DNA of 64,000 nt from Thermoplasmata archaeon (GTDB lineage Archaea > Thermoplasmatota > DTKX01 > JAHFTX01). How positions within the stretch are numbered: the first letter of the stretch is position 1; each line of letters begins with the position of its first letter. A program made the translations under genes and the position numbers. Below the pieces are notes generated by a model, which made no database searches, was not told where the DNA came from, and saw only the letters and a program-made list of their open reading frames with translations. Positions 7,803 through 18,591 of the stretch are shown piece by piece. The stretch is taken from positions 53,948 to 117,947 of the forward strand of contig JAHFTX010000003.1 of the NCBI GenBank assembly GCA_023265395.1. Direction: 5' to 3'.

Positions 7803-10800
7803 CTAGGGTGGCAGCACTGCGATCGCTTGGTCGGCGAGGGTCTTGGCGGTCGTCGGGTCGCCCTTGTCCTTGGCGGCGATGGCCTTGTTGACCAAGGTGT
7901 CGGCGCTGGCGACGTCGACGCCGCTGGCGCGGGCCTCGTCGATGCGCTGGATGGCATTGTAGATCGCGTCGACCGCCGCACGCCGTCCCTTCTCCGACGC
8001 CTCGATGGTGGACTGGACGCTCCCGAGGAGCTCCTGGACCCGCTCGTATTGGCCACCCTCGAGGGCGCTGGCGGCCGCCCCCAGCTGCTCCTCGGCCGTG
8101 GGGATGGGCGACCCTCGGGCCTTGGCCTCCTGGAGCTGCTTGCGCACCCCCTCGAGCTGGCCCCGCAGGTGCAGGGCAGGCGCTTCGGTCGCTGCCTTCT
8201 TGGCTTCCTGGGCGGCACGCAGGGCTGCAGCCAGGTCGCCGGTGGCCATCGCGGCGCGCGCCTGCGAGGAGAGCTCTTTGGCGCGCATCGTGTCGGCGCC
8301 CAAGCGTTCGGCGTTGAGCATCGGGGCACGCAGGGCCGCGAGGGCACTGTGGACCTGCGCCTTGGGCAACTCCTCGCCCTCTCGCAGCGCCTTGGTGACC
8401 AGCTCGTGGGCCCTCTCGTAGTCGGCCGGTGCGCCAGTGGAGGTAGCCCCGCGGACGGCTTCCTTGGCCTTGCCGATGCTCAGGGTCAGCGCCGCCATGG
8501 GCAGGCCCAGTTGGTGGGCCTGCTGGTGCTGCTGCTCGGCTTGGCCCAGCAGGGACGTCAACGCCGTCGTCTTGCTCTTGCGGAGCTCCTCCTCGCTCTG
8601 GCGCGCCAGCCGCAGCGCGTTGGCGTGGTCCTTGGCCGCCAACGATTCCTCGGCCATCCGCACCAATCCTTGGGCAGCCTCGACCTCGGCGCCGATCCGC
8701 AGCGCGACCTCGAGGCGGTGCTTGGAGCTGGCCAACGCCCTGGTGATCGCCTCATCGCGCAGATGGGTCGCCTTGGTCCCAACTCCGGCGGCGGCGCTCA
8801 ACGCGCCGGCATGGTCGCCCCGGGCCCGTCGTTCCTTGGCCTGCAGGTGCTCCTGGGAGATGCCACTGACATCGACGCCCATCGCTTGGAGCTGGGCGAC
8901 GCTCGCTCCTGCCTCGTCGACGGCCGTGCCGACTTGCTTGTCGACGACCCCATTGAGGTGCTCGATGGCCTTGACCATCCCGCGGATCGCGTCGGCCTGC
9001 CGACCAGCGGCAATCGCCTCCTCGATGGGCTGCAGGGCGCTGTAGACGTCCCGCAGCACGCCGCTGCTCGTGGGTGCCGGGGATGGGGGTGCGGCCGCTG
9101 GCCGGGGTGCAGGAGCCGGAGCGGCGGGGGCGGACCTGAGGGGTGCGGCAGCCAAGGTCGGCGCAGGGGCCGGTGCCGGGGCGACGGGCCGAGGTGCCGG
9201 CGGCGCCGGAGGGGCCGCTGCGGCCTTCTGGGCCGCTTCGATGCGCGCCGTCAGCCACTCCTGACACGTGCGGGCGCTGGCGAGAGCCTCGTGGTACTCG
9301 CCGGCGCGGAAGGACTTCTGGACCCCCACGAGGAGCTTGGTGGTCTCGTCGACCTGGATCCCCAGTGCCTGTGCCTCGGTCCGCAGCGTCTGGACCGCCT
9401 TGAGGACCTCCTTGACTTCCTTGTCCAACAGCGCTGCCAGCCGCTCATCGATCGCCATGACCATTGCCTCTGCTTCTGCGGTCTTGCCCTCGCCGATCAG
9501 GTCCTCGAGGGTCCCCACATCGACGATGACCTCCCCCAGGTCGACATCCAGCTCGGTCAGCTGCTCGAGCCGGTCCGTCAGGCGCGCCAATGCGCCCGGG
9601 GCATCGAAGTCGCTCGCGGGCGTCGGGGGGAGGGGAGGTGGGGCGGTCGGGGCCGCCGCGCCGACGGGGGGCTGCGGGGTAGGCAGCGCTGCTGAGGTCG
9701 CCGGGGCGCTCTGGGGCGCCGGGGGGGAGTAGGGCACGGCGACGACCGGAAGGCCGGGGATGAGCGCCGCTTCGGCAGCCCGCAGCTTGGCGGCGAGCGT
9801 GAGGAAATCCCTCTGGGTGTAGGCCGCCACGGCCTCGTTGTGGAGGGTCAGGGGGATCGAGACGGCCCGACCGGGCTCTTGGGATTCGCGGATCTGCCGT
9901 TCGCTGAAGGGGAACAGCCCATAGAGGACGTTCATCATCACGAACATGTGCAAGCCCGCATCGGAGGCGGCGACCAGTTGGTTGCCATCGTTGGTGATCG
10001 CAATGTCATGGACAGGAGAGTCGCCTTGGAATCGCCAGACGAGCCCGCCCTTGTCGTCGAGCAAGGTCAGCGACTTGTCGTCGCAGGCGATGGCGATGAC
10101 CGTGCCGCTTGCAGAGGCCACGATGCGTGTGGGCACCCCCGGCAGTGGGAATCGCCACTGCACCGTGCCGTCGCGGGCAATCGCATACACCCCACGGTCG
10201 TTGGCGGCGACAACCGAGAGTGCCGCCCGGGTGGTGAGGGCAAGGGAGGTGGCCGCTCCGCCCAGCTGCACTTGCCACAGGACTTGGCCGCTGTTGGCCT
10301 TGTAGAGGGTCGCGAGGCGGTCATCGCCCCCGACGAGGGCGTAGTCGCCCTCGGGGGAGACCGTCACCGCGCGCAAGGCAGCACCGTGATTCTTGGTCCA
10401 GCGCGCCTCGCCGCCAGGCTCGAAGCAGATCGCGTCGCCGTTGAGCCCGATGCCGATCAGGTTGAGGCCCCCCTCGTCGGTCGCGACACCCGTTATGGGC
10501 GCGTCGAACTTCTTGCGCCAGGCGAACTTGTTGGAGGCGCGGTTCATGTCGAAGAAGAGAAGGTTGGAATCCTCGGTGGCGGCGACGAGGAACGCGCCGT
10601 TGGTACTGAGCGTCGAATGGAGCATCGGCGAGCGGGTGGGCTGTTTCCACAACAAGCGGCTCTGCCGGTCGAAGAAGATGATCTGGTTGTTGCCCGCGCC
10701 AACGACGATCGTGGCGCCATTGCGCGAGAGCCCGATGTTGGTGACCAACGCCTGGTCGAAGGCCTGTTGCCAGAGCGTCTGCAGGCCCTGATTGAGGCAG

Positions 10801-10976
10801 TAGATGATCCCTTGGTTCTGTGGCGTCGTGCCGCGACCGATGATCAGGTCCCCCGTGCCGCTGATGTGCACCTCCGAGATCGCCCGGGGCGCGCCGAAGC
10901 GACCGGTCTCGACGGCCTTGCTGAGGATGCTGCTGCCAAGGTCCTGGGCCATGGGTGTTCCACTCCGGCGTGCCAT
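7803..10976 (-). CDS. Beta-propeller plus long coiled-coil protein, unknown function
   Basis: The 1057-aa protein has no signal peptide and no membrane helix. Residues about 20-360 contain repeated strands of PQQ/WD-like type (GDLIIGRG, TLWQQAF, RLLWKQP, ARWTKNH, QVLWQVQL, VQWRFPL, LVWRFQG), consistent with a seven-bladed propeller. A proline-rich linker follows, and then about 550 residues of Ala/Glu-rich helix interrupted near 590-650 by another Pro/Ala linker; this part should form long coiled coils. The start is ATG 10974-10976, with an in-frame ATG at 10950-10952 as an equally good alternative. It lies 62 bp downstream of the KaiC-like gene, so the two probably form an operon. The role is unknown; a cytoplasmic scaffold is an inference from architecture. 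Confidence 0.75.
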   Translation of the reverse strand: MARRSGTPMAQDLGSSILSKAVETGRFGAPRAISEVHISGTGDLIIGRGTTPQNQGIIYCLNQGLQTLWQQAFDQALVTNIGLSRNGATIVVGAGNNQIIFFDRQSRLLWKQPTRSPMLHSTLSTNGAFLVAATEDSNLLFFDMNRASNKFAWRKKFDAPITGVATDEGGLNLIGIGLNGDAICFEPGGEARWTKNHGAALRAVTVSPEGDYALVGGDDRLATLYKANSGQVLWQVQLGGAATSLALTTRAALSVVAANDRGVYAIARDGTVQWRFPLPGVPTRIVASASGTVIAIACDDKSLTLLDDKGGLVWRFQGDSPVHDIAITNDGNQLVAASDAGLHMFVMMNVLYGLFPFSERQIRESQEPGRAVSIPLTLHNEAVAAYTQRDFLTLAAKLRAAEAALIPGLPVVAVPYSPPAPQSAPATSAALPTPQPPVGAAAPTAPPPLPPTPASDFDAPGALARLTDRLEQLTELDVDLGEVIVDVGTLEDLIGEGKTAEAEAMVMAIDERLAALLDKEVKEVLKAVQTLRTEAQALGIQVDETTKLLVGVQKSFRAGEYHEALASARTCQEWLTARIEAAQKAAAAPPAPPAPRPVAPAPAPAPTLAAAPLRSAPAAPAPAPRPAAAPPSPAPTSSGVLRDVYSALQPIEEAIAAGRQADAIRGMVKAIEHLNGVVDKQVGTAVDEAGASVAQLQAMGVDVSGISQEHLQAKERRARGDHAGALSAAAGVGTKATHLRDEAITRALASSKHRLEVALRIGAEVEAAQGLVRMAEESLAAKDHANALRLARQSEEELRKSKTTALTSLLGQAEQQHQQAHQLGLPMAALTLSIGKAKEAVRGATSTGAPADYERAHELVTKALREGEELPKAQVHSALAALRAPMLNAERLGADTMRAKELSSQARAAMATGDLAAALRAAQEAKKAATEAPALHLRGQLEGVRKQLQEAKARGSPIPTAEEQLGAAASALEGGQYERVQELLGSVQSTIEASEKGRRAAVDAIYNAIQRIDEARASGVDVASADTLVNKAIAAKDKGDPTTAKTLADQAIAVLPP

Positions 10977-11038
10977 GCTCCCGTGGGAGGGGGGCCTGCC
11001 AACACCACCTTTGCCTACTAACCCTTTTCCCTTGGGGC

Positions 11039-13630
11039 CTAGGGGGGCAGCAACCGGGCCTTGACGGCAGCCCAGAGGTCCTCGAGGCGATCACCATCGA
11101 CCGCCACGGGGTCGGCGCGCAGCACCTCATCGTGGGGCAGGGTCGGGCCGGGCATCCGCCTTCCTGCCTCGATGAGGGCGTGCAACAGGTCCCACTGCTC
11201 CTCGATCTGTGGCAGGCGGTCGACGTCCCCCAGCAGCGTGCGCAGTTGCGCGACGTCGACCTCGAACCCGGTGACGTCGAGGAGCTCCAGCTCGTGCTCG
11301 ATCTGCTGGAGGCGGCGGACCTTGAGGCGCAGCTGGTCCATCTGCGCCTCGAGGCGCGGCAGCGGAACGGAGAAGAACTCCATCCGGTCGAGGGCGCTGA
11401 CACACCAGCCCTCCAGGGCCCAGCCGAACAGCTCGTTGAGCAACGCGTTGCGACGCGCCGCCTCACCCTGGGGCCCGCTAGGCGTCGGTGCGGCGGGGGC
11501 GGTCCCGAGCCGCATCGTCGGCGCACCGCTGGTGTGCGAACGCGCCGCGACCCGTTCGAGCTCGGCGGCGAGCCGCTCGGTGTTGGCTGGGCGTGCGAAG
11601 AGCGGAGTGAGGAGATCGAACTCGAGGTCGGACATCAGCGGCCGAAGCTGCTTGGCACGTTCCGCCAGCATCTCGAGCCGGTAGATCTGCTGACGGCGGA
11701 CGTCGACAGCGGCCGCCAGCTGGGGCAGCGGTGCCTGGAGCAGTGCCAGCAGGTCGTGGACATCGTAGCCCTTGGCGCGCCACTGCTCCAGTTCCTTCTC
11801 GTAGGGGAGCATCGCCTCGCCCCGGCTGCGGTCGGCATCCAGAGCCCGTCGGGCGGCGAAGAGGCCATTGACGCGCCGCTCGACCTCCGAGACGGAGTAG
11901 ACATCGGGGAGCAGGGCATGGACCTCCTCGATGCGATCCTCGAGCTGGTTGATGTCGAGCTCCTGCAGGCGCGCGATCTGCGTCGACATGCGAGTCAGCA
12001 GGCGCTCGAAGGTCGCCAGCTCGTCGTCGAGGGTCTGAGGGTTCTCACGGGCGACCTTGCGCAGATGGTCGACCCGGAACCCACTCTCCTGCCAGGTCCG
12101 CAACCGTGTCTCGAAGGCCTCACGCTCCTGGGAGAGGGCTGCCATCCTCGCGGCCGTGGGGGCCTCCTTGGCGTCGTCCACCGTCGGCAGGGGCGTCACC
12201 TCTGCCTCGGCGCGCAGGCGCGCGATCCATCCCTCGAGATCCTCGTCGCCATCGGGTGCGGGCGTCCCGTGCCCTTGGGCCGCGACCGGTCGGGTGGCCT
12301 GCGGGGCCACCTGCGGCGGGCCCGCAGTCGACGGCTCTCCCCGCGGTGGGCTCAGTGACCAGGTGCGTTGCTGGTGGTCGGTCCCTTGGCTCAGGACCCC
12401 GCTGAGCTCCAGGCCCCCCGAGGGGGTGTCTCGTTCCTCGAGGAGCACCATCGTCCGGCCGAAGAGGTCCACCAGCTGCGTGCGGTCGGTGGAATCGTGG
12501 GCCTCCGCCTCGAGGGTGAACAACCCCGGGACCCCCTTGCGCCGCAGCCGGAGCTGGGCGGTCTGGGCGAAGTTGAAAATGGTCTCGAAGTCGACGAACC
12601 GCAGCCCATAGGAGAGGACGCCGACGAAACAGCGGGTGGGCCGTTTCTCGTCGATCTTGTCGAGGATATCCTTGAACGCCTTGACCAGGTACTCCGGTGG
12701 CCCTGGCAGCGAGAGCAGGTTGCCCTGGTCCTCGATGCTCCCCAGCTTCTCGGGAATCGCGCCGCCCACGCGGCGTTCCTTGAAGCTGTACCAGTCGATC
12801 AAGTAGACGTGGTCGGCGCATTGCGCCATGTCGACGCCATCCTCGAGCAGGTCGAGGTAGAACTGGTGGAGCGGCACCCCCAGCACCGCGATGACCGCCT
12901 CGCCACTGCGTAGCCCTTCCGAGAGGAAGCGGATTCCCAGACGATGGAGCGCTTCGGGACCGCCCTCGACCAGCGTCGAGACTCCCTTGCCGAAGGGTTC
13001 CTGCAGGAACTGAAACTGCGTGGCTACCGACGCCTCGACCGCGGGCGCGGCCGCTCGGGCGGCAGCTGACCCGAGGGGAGGGGTCTCCGGTGGCCGCTCA
13101 TAGACGGGGTCGATGCGCCACTCATCATCTGCGGCAGCTGCGGGCACTGCGGAACGCGCCCAGGTCTTGCTCACCTCGTCATAGACCATCTTGCCCACGG
13201 GGGTGCCGACGCCCAACAATTCCTCCTTGGGCTCTGCCGGACGCTCGGCGGGTCTCTCCGCGACCGGGCTGTTGCGCGGAAGGTAGGGGCTCAACCCTGC
13301 GCTCTCGATCTCGGAGGCATGCCGGGTATGGAAGCCTTCGACCGTCTCGACGATCATCTGCTTGGCGCGCGAGTCCCCCAAGAACATCTTCAGGGCGTTG
13401 TAGATGCACACCAGCACCATCGAGAGGGCTTCCATGCCCTTGTCGTCATGGGGGAATTCCTCGGGCACCTGCAGCTGGCCTCGCTCCGTCACCCGCAGCT
13501 CCTTGAGCAACGGGTACTTGCGGTGGGCCTTGTGCAGAAAGGCGGTCAGCCGTGTCGGATCGAGGTGCTCGCGGTGGTCGTCGATGACCTGCTGGAGCAT
13601 CCGAGTGTAGAGCTCGACCCGTTCGACCAT
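11039..13630 (-). CDS. KaiC/RecA-like protein lacking a P-loop, with coiled-coil C-terminus
   Basis: The 863-aa cytoplasmic protein has three parts. Residues 1-115 are helical and unrecognised. Residues about 205-420 align by eye with the KaiC/RecA fold (FLSEGLRSGEAVIAVLG, DHVYLIDWYS, KDILDKIDEKRPTRCFVGVLS), but where the Walker A loop should be (after TLVEG, residues 219-230) the sequence is GPEALHRL, so no GxxxxGK[ST] exists. ATP binding is therefore unlikely; such degenerate KaiC/MEDS-type domains act as sensors or partners. Residues about 470-860 are predicted coiled coil. It starts at ATG 13628-13630, leaving a 204-bp divergent region with the Lrp-domain gene. The beta-propeller gene follows in the same direction. 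Confidence 0.72.
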   Translation of the reverse strand: MVERVELYTRMLQQVIDDHREHLDPTRLTAFLHKAHRKYPLLKELRVTERGQLQVPEEFPHDDKGMEALSMVLVCIYNALKMFLGDSRAKQMIVETVEGFHTRHASEIESAGLSPYLPRNSPVAERPAERPAEPKEELLGVGTPVGKMVYDEVSKTWARSAVPAAAADDEWRIDPVYERPPETPPLGSAAARAAAPAVEASVATQFQFLQEPFGKGVSTLVEGGPEALHRLGIRFLSEGLRSGEAVIAVLGVPLHQFYLDLLEDGVDMAQCADHVYLIDWYSFKERRVGGAIPEKLGSIEDQGNLLSLPGPPEYLVKAFKDILDKIDEKRPTRCFVGVLSYGLRFVDFETIFNFAQTAQLRLRRKGVPGLFTLEAEAHDSTDRTQLVDLFGRTMVLLEERDTPSGGLELSGVLSQGTDHQQRTWSLSPPRGEPSTAGPPQVAPQATRPVAAQGHGTPAPDGDEDLEGWIARLRAEAEVTPLPTVDDAKEAPTAARMAALSQEREAFETRLRTWQESGFRVDHLRKVARENPQTLDDELATFERLLTRMSTQIARLQELDINQLEDRIEEVHALLPDVYSVSEVERRVNGLFAARRALDADRSRGEAMLPYEKELEQWRAKGYDVHDLLALLQAPLPQLAAAVDVRRQQIYRLEMLAERAKQLRPLMSDLEFDLLTPLFARPANTERLAAELERVAARSHTSGAPTMRLGTAPAAPTPSGPQGEAARRNALLNELFGWALEGWCVSALDRMEFFSVPLPRLEAQMDQLRLKVRRLQQIEHELELLDVTGFEVDVAQLRTLLGDVDRLPQIEEQWDLLHALIEAGRRMPGPTLPHDEVLRADPVAVDGDRLEDLWAAVKARLLPP

Positions 13631-13792
13631 GAAGATCCTCGGACCGTTCTGTCGCGCTCAGCTGCAACTCCTGCGAAATCGAAGCTGCGCCCTGGTCGTG
13701 AAGGTGTGCTGCGCCGTTGCGGATGGCCATCCTTCAAACTTGGGGAAGGAGGCGTGAAGCGGGGTGTGTGCTCATTCTAAACTTTCCGATAG

Positions 13793-13800
13793 GATTAAAA
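13793..13800 (+). promoter_or_regulatory. TATA box of the Lrp-domain gene
   Basis: The element GATTAAAA lies in an otherwise GC-rich 204-bp divergent intergenic region. A start site about 25 nt downstream would leave a leader of roughly 12-15 nt containing GGGAG ahead of the ATG at 13835. Confidence 0.45.
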
Positions 13801-13834
13801 CAGATGACCCCGTTGACCAGCCCCGGGAGCATCA

Positions 13835-14068
13835 ATGGCCATCGGATTCGTCCTCATCAGCACGGCTCCAGCCAAGGAGCATGAGGTCTACAACGAGCTG
13901 CTCAAGGTCAAGCAGATCGTCGAGCTCCATCCCCTCTTTGGGGAGTACGACCTCATCGCCAAGGTCGAGGCCGAGGACTTCAACGAGTTGGGGCAGATCG
14001 TCGTCGACAAGGTCCGCACCATCTCGGGCGTGATCGACACCAAGACCCTGACGGGAATCAAGTTCTGA
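13835..14068 (+). CDS. Stand-alone Lrp/AsnC ligand-binding (RAM) domain protein
   Basis: The 77-aa protein is a single Lrp/AsnC effector (RAM) domain with the typical beta-alpha-beta-beta-alpha-beta pattern: AIGFVLISTAPAKEHEVYNELLKV, then GEYDLIAKVEAED, then GVIDTKTLTGI. The DNA-binding helix-turn-helix of full Lrp proteins is missing and this is not a truncation, since a promoter and start precede it. Single-domain members are common in archaea and can bind amino acids or mix with full-length Lrp subunits. It starts at ATG 13835. It is followed 10 bp later by a small membrane-protein gene. Confidence 0.88.
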   Translation: MAIGFVLISTAPAKEHEVYNELLKVKQIVELHPLFGEYDLIAKVEAEDFNELGQIVVDKVRTISGVIDTKTLTGIKF

Positions 14069-14078
14069 GCGTGGCGCC

Positions 14079-14387
14079 ATGACCGACATCTTCCAGCTCG
14101 TCCTTGCCAGCTTCCTACTGTGGTTCTCCTTCCTCTGCTTCGCCAGCGGTGGGTTCACGGCCCACTACGGCACGGGCCGATCGAAGACGATCGGTGCCGG
14201 GCTGCTGCTGTTCGGCTTCATCGGGCTCGTCATGCTCGTGTGGTTCGCAGGCCTGTTGCCGGGCGTGGCCTCACCTGTGGGCTGGCAGACCGACGTCATC
14301 GCCATGGCCTTCTGGTCGACGGTGGCAGCTGCCGCGGGCGGAGGCGTCGCGGTGCTCCTGTTCTTGGCAGCCATCATGCGGTCCTAA
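14079..14387 (+). CDS. Small three-helix membrane protein, unknown function
   Basis: The 102-aa protein has three hydrophobic segments: residues 4-26, 36-58 and 74-99. Between the first two is a short polar stretch, HYGTGRSKT. I recognise no family. It starts at ATG 14079, ten bases after the Lrp-domain gene stop, and ends 32 bp before purE, so the three genes probably share a transcript. Hydrophobicity and codon use support it as real; the function is unknown. Confidence 0.65.
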   Translation: MTDIFQLVLASFLLWFSFLCFASGGFTAHYGTGRSKTIGAGLLLFGFIGLVMLVWFAGLLPGVASPVGWQTDVIAMAFWSTVAAAAGGGVAVLLFLAAIMRS

Positions 14388-14419
14388 GGGCCGCGAACCC
14401 GCCCACCGGGTGCCCTCCT

Positions 14420-14920
14420 GTGCCCTCCAAGGCGCGTCCAACCACAGCCCCTCCTGGCAAGGAGCAGGTGCTCATCCTGCTGGGCTCCGCTTCCGACCAG
14501 ACCTTGGCGACCAAGGTCACCGATACGTTGCGGTCGCTGCGGATACCCTTCCGTCTGCGTGTCGCCTCGGCCCACCGCTCCCCCCAGTTGGTCCTCGAGG
14601 AGATCGAACGGTCCCCCGCGAAGGTGCTCATCGGCGTCGCGGGGCTCTCTGCCGCCCTGCCGGGCGTGATGGCGGCCCACACCCTGCGCCCCGTCATCGG
14701 CATCCCGGCAGCCTCGCCCGTGGGCCTCGACAGCATCCTCTCGGTCGTCCAGATGCCCAAGGGTGTGCCTGTCGCTGCCGTCGGCCTTGACAATGGTGTC
14801 AATGCCGCCTTGCTGGCAGCCCGCATCCTGGCCCTCAGCGACCCGGCGCTCCACGAGCGTCTGCGCGCGTACGCCCAAGAGGCCCGCGCGGAGATCGAGG
14901 CCCTCGAACCGCAGCACTGA
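14420..14920 (+). CDS. purE: PurE, N5-carboxyaminoimidazole ribonucleotide mutase-type protein
   Basis: The 166-aa protein carries PurE hallmarks: the phosphate-binding GSASD near residues 22-26, ASAHRSP near 52-58, and the GVAGLSAALPGVMAAHT and IPAASPVGLDSILSVVQMPKGVPVAAVGLDN segments. PurE converts N5-CAIR (class I) or AIR plus CO2 (class II) to CAIR in purine synthesis. No purK lies nearby, so the class cannot be decided from context. I start at GTG 14420-14422, because the frame further upstream is the shadow of the membrane-protein gene. It is the third gene of a short plus-strand cluster. PurF at the far end of the window belongs to the same pathway. Confidence 0.9.
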   Translation: MPSKARPTTAPPGKEQVLILLGSASDQTLATKVTDTLRSLRIPFRLRVASAHRSPQLVLEEIERSPAKVLIGVAGLSAALPGVMAAHTLRPVIGIPAASPVGLDSILSVVQMPKGVPVAAVGLDNGVNAALLAARILALSDPALHERLRAYAQEARAEIEALEPQH

Positions 14921-14964
14921 ACCCCTGGTCTATGCCAGGTCGGTATCCGAGGCCAAGGTCGGGG

Positions 14965-16005
14965 CTATGGCCCGCCGGCACGCGGCGCGCCTGGGGGCGG
15001 CGGCGGCAGCGGGCGTCCGCCAGGGGCCGGGCCAGGCAGCCCCGCGGGGGTCTGCTGGGTCGCTCCCGCGGCGATCTGTTCCGCTTGGCTCTGGCTGAAG
15101 GCGTGGATCGATTCGATCTCCTCCTTGCCCGTCTGCCCGCTGAAGGCGAAGGCCAGGACGATCCCGATCAGGCTGAAGACCACCGCCTCGGACATGATGA
15201 TGCCATAGACGCTCTGCAGCTCGATGCTCTTGGCGAACTGGGGGGAGGCTAGGGCGTTGATCATCAGCAGGTGGAACCCGAGCACCACTCCGGTGATGGC
15301 GACGATGATACCTAGGAGCAGGAAGCCCCGGGTCATGTAGTGGCCGATGACGTTGCCCAGGTCGAAGTCCTTGAGGTTGCGCTCCATCGCCATGCGGCCG
15401 ACCTGACTGAAGCGGCGCACTGCCGTCAGGTACTCGAGGTAGAGAAGGAACATCACACCGTAGAGGACAGCCACCACGAGGGTGGAGACGTTGGCGCCGG
15501 TGTAGAGGGTCCCGATGACCAGCTGGTTGGCCTTGATGGCGCCGCCGACGACCATAAGGAACACCGAGGCGAAGTAGAAGAACCCGACCGGGTTGATCAG
15601 TTTGGCCATGTCCTCGTCGGTCTCGTGCCAGATGGTCGCGAGGATACCGGTGATGATGCCACCGACGATCAGGCCGCTGCCGAGGAGGAAGGTCCCGGCA
15701 GTGAAGTCGATGGCACTGCCGCCGACGACGTTGGCGATGATCGCCAACACGCCCGTCGCGGCGGTGAACACCCACGACAGGAAGCGCAACGTCCCGATCT
15801 GCCGGTACTTCTTGGAGGGGTCGAGGTAGCCCTTGCCCTTGGGTGCATCCATCGGAGGTGCACCGGCCGGTTGCGCAGCTGCACCCGGAGCGCCCGTCGG
15901 GGGTGGAGCCATTGGACCCGGTCCTGGAGGACCAGGGGGCCGTGCTCCCATCGGAGGAGGACCCATGGGTTGGGGACCTGGGGGCATACCGCCTTGTGGT
16001 GCCAT
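14965..16005 (-). CDS. Multi-pass membrane protein with Pro/Gly/Met-rich N-terminal tail
   Basis: The 346-aa protein begins with about 55 low-complexity residues (Pro, Gly, Met, Ala), followed by GYLDPSKKYRQIGTLRFLSW and about seven membrane helices between residues 75 and 300, and a second Pro-rich stretch at the C-terminus. I recognise no domain. The start ATG 16003-16005 is preceded by a strong site, GGAGGGACGGAAC. It lies 18 bp after the DUF58 gene and is the last gene of the DUF4350-MoxR-DUF58 operon, so it may be a membrane partner of that module. The tail resembles that of the MoxR protein two genes upstream. Confidence 0.8.
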   Translation of the reverse strand: MAPQGGMPPGPQPMGPPPMGARPPGPPGPGPMAPPPTGAPGAAAQPAGAPPMDAPKGKGYLDPSKKYRQIGTLRFLSWVFTAATGVLAIIANVVGGSAIDFTAGTFLLGSGLIVGGIITGILATIWHETDEDMAKLINPVGFFYFASVFLMVVGGAIKANQLVIGTLYTGANVSTLVVAVLYGVMFLLYLEYLTAVRRFSQVGRMAMERNLKDFDLGNVIGHYMTRGFLLLGIIVAITGVVLGFHLLMINALASPQFAKSIELQSVYGIIMSEAVVFSLIGIVLAFAFSGQTGKEEIESIHAFSQSQAEQIAAGATQQTPAGLPGPAPGGRPLPPPPPGAPRAGGP

Positions 16006-16023
16006 GTTCCGTCCCTCCCTCCT

Positions 16024-17298
16024 TCAATAGGCCATCGACTTGGTCTCGGCGAGCACGCCCAAGAGGGGGGTCTTGGGGTCCCAGTTGATGACGTTGGCGC
16101 CGTAGCCCGTGACATCGTTCATGATGACCTCGCGTTCGAGCCGCAGAACGTCGTAGGGCAGGAGGTCCTTGATCCCCTGCCGGGTCTTCATCCGCGCGTT
16201 GACCTCGAACTCCACGGAGCTGGGCGAGATGATCAGGACCGGGAACCCCAACACTCGCAGCTTGGAGATGCCCTTGACGATGGTAGGATCGTCTGTCAGC
16301 GGGGAGAAGATGATGATTGGCGAGCTCTTCGAGAGGGTCGGAGCGGCGAAGTCGACCAACCCCTCCATCGGGAGGTTGCCCTCGGGGACCAGGCCCGCCA
16401 GCGCCGTGAGAAGCTCGTAGAGATGCTTGCTGCCGCAGCCAGGCTTGAGGGAGACCGTCCGCTCGCCAAAGGCCAGCAAGCCGATGTTGTCGCGGCGCTT
16501 GAGGAAGTGGTTCGCCGCCGTCGCGGCGGCACGGCACGAATGCATCAGGGCGTTCTCGCCGAGGGTGCCGTAGCCGGTGCTGACGCGCGCGTCGACGATG
16601 AGGATGACGTCACGGACCGCCTCGCGCTCGTGCTCGTTGACCAACAGCTTGCGCTTGGAGGCATAGGCCTTCCAGTTGATGTCCTTGAACGGGTCCCCCG
16701 GGACGTACTCGCGGATCAGGAAGAACTCCGAACCGGGGCCGGGCTGCTTGACGGGGGAGCCCCCGGGGAAGAGCTTGCGCGAGCGCGAGCGCATGAAGAT
16801 CTCCTTGACCTCGGTGATCTGAGGGAAGACCACCAGATTGGCGACATCCTTGACCTCGAGTTCCTTGTAGAAGAGGCCGAAGTTATCGGTGGCACGGAAG
16901 GAGACCGGTCCGATATCGTAGACGCCGCGCAGCGGGGTGAAGATCTGGTAATCGACGCGGGTCTTCTCCCCCGCGCGCAGGTCGATGATCAGGTAGTTGC
17001 TCCCCTGCTTGATCTCCAGGGCCGATGGGAGCTTGTCCCGCACCTCGAGGAAGCCGGTGCGCTTGCCGCGGTTGACCAGCTCAAGAGAGACGTCGACATG
17101 GCTGTCCTCGAAGACGCGCTCGGAGCTGAGCTTGCGCAGGGGCATGACCCGTCCGAGGCTGAGGAAGAGCATCGAGACGAAGACATAGGAGAGGATCATC
17201 ACGGAGGCGATGGCCAGCTGCAGCGAGCGGAAGACGAGGGCGAAGAGGCTCAGGATGATGCCCAAGCTCAGGACGATGACGGCCTTCTTGGTCCACAT
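16024..17298 (-). CDS. DUF58 domain protein (MoxR partner)
   Basis: The 424-aa protein has two N-terminal membrane helices (about residues 5-46), a beta-rich middle part, and a C-terminal vWA-like DUF58 domain. The DUF58 signature EYVPGDPFKDINWKAYAS is present, followed by DVILIVDARVS, a degenerate MIDAS-like strand. DUF58 proteins occur beside MoxR ATPases and are thought to be clients or adaptors in assembling membrane or cell-surface complexes. The start ATG 17296-17298 (MWTKKAVIVLS) is chosen because the frame further upstream reads Pro/Arg-rich and overlaps the moxR end. It lies 77 bp after moxR, same strand. Confidence 0.87.
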   Translation of the reverse strand: MWTKKAVIVLSLGIILSLFALVFRSLQLAIASVMILSYVFVSMLFLSLGRVMPLRKLSSERVFEDSHVDVSLELVNRGKRTGFLEVRDKLPSALEIKQGSNYLIIDLRAGEKTRVDYQIFTPLRGVYDIGPVSFRATDNFGLFYKELEVKDVANLVVFPQITEVKEIFMRSRSRKLFPGGSPVKQPGPGSEFFLIREYVPGDPFKDINWKAYASKRKLLVNEHEREAVRDVILIVDARVSTGYGTLGENALMHSCRAAATAANHFLKRRDNIGLLAFGERTVSLKPGCGSKHLYELLTALAGLVPEGNLPMEGLVDFAAPTLSKSSPIIIFSPLTDDPTIVKGISKLRVLGFPVLIISPSSVEFEVNARMKTRQGIKDLLPYDVLRLEREVIMNDVTGYGANVINWDPKTPLLGVLAETKSMAY

Positions 17299-17375
17299 GG
17301 TGTCGTTCTCCGGTCGCTGCTGGGGGTGGACGGCCCACGCTGCGGTGGGCCGTCCTTGTCCGAAGGTGCGTGCGC

Positions 17376-18509
<1,134 letters not shown>

Positions 18510-18591
18510 GTTCGCATCTCCGTCGTTGATCGTCCTTGCTGTCGTCGTCCTGATGATTGGTACGTCGTCGCGCTCGGGTGGGCGGCTCCCC

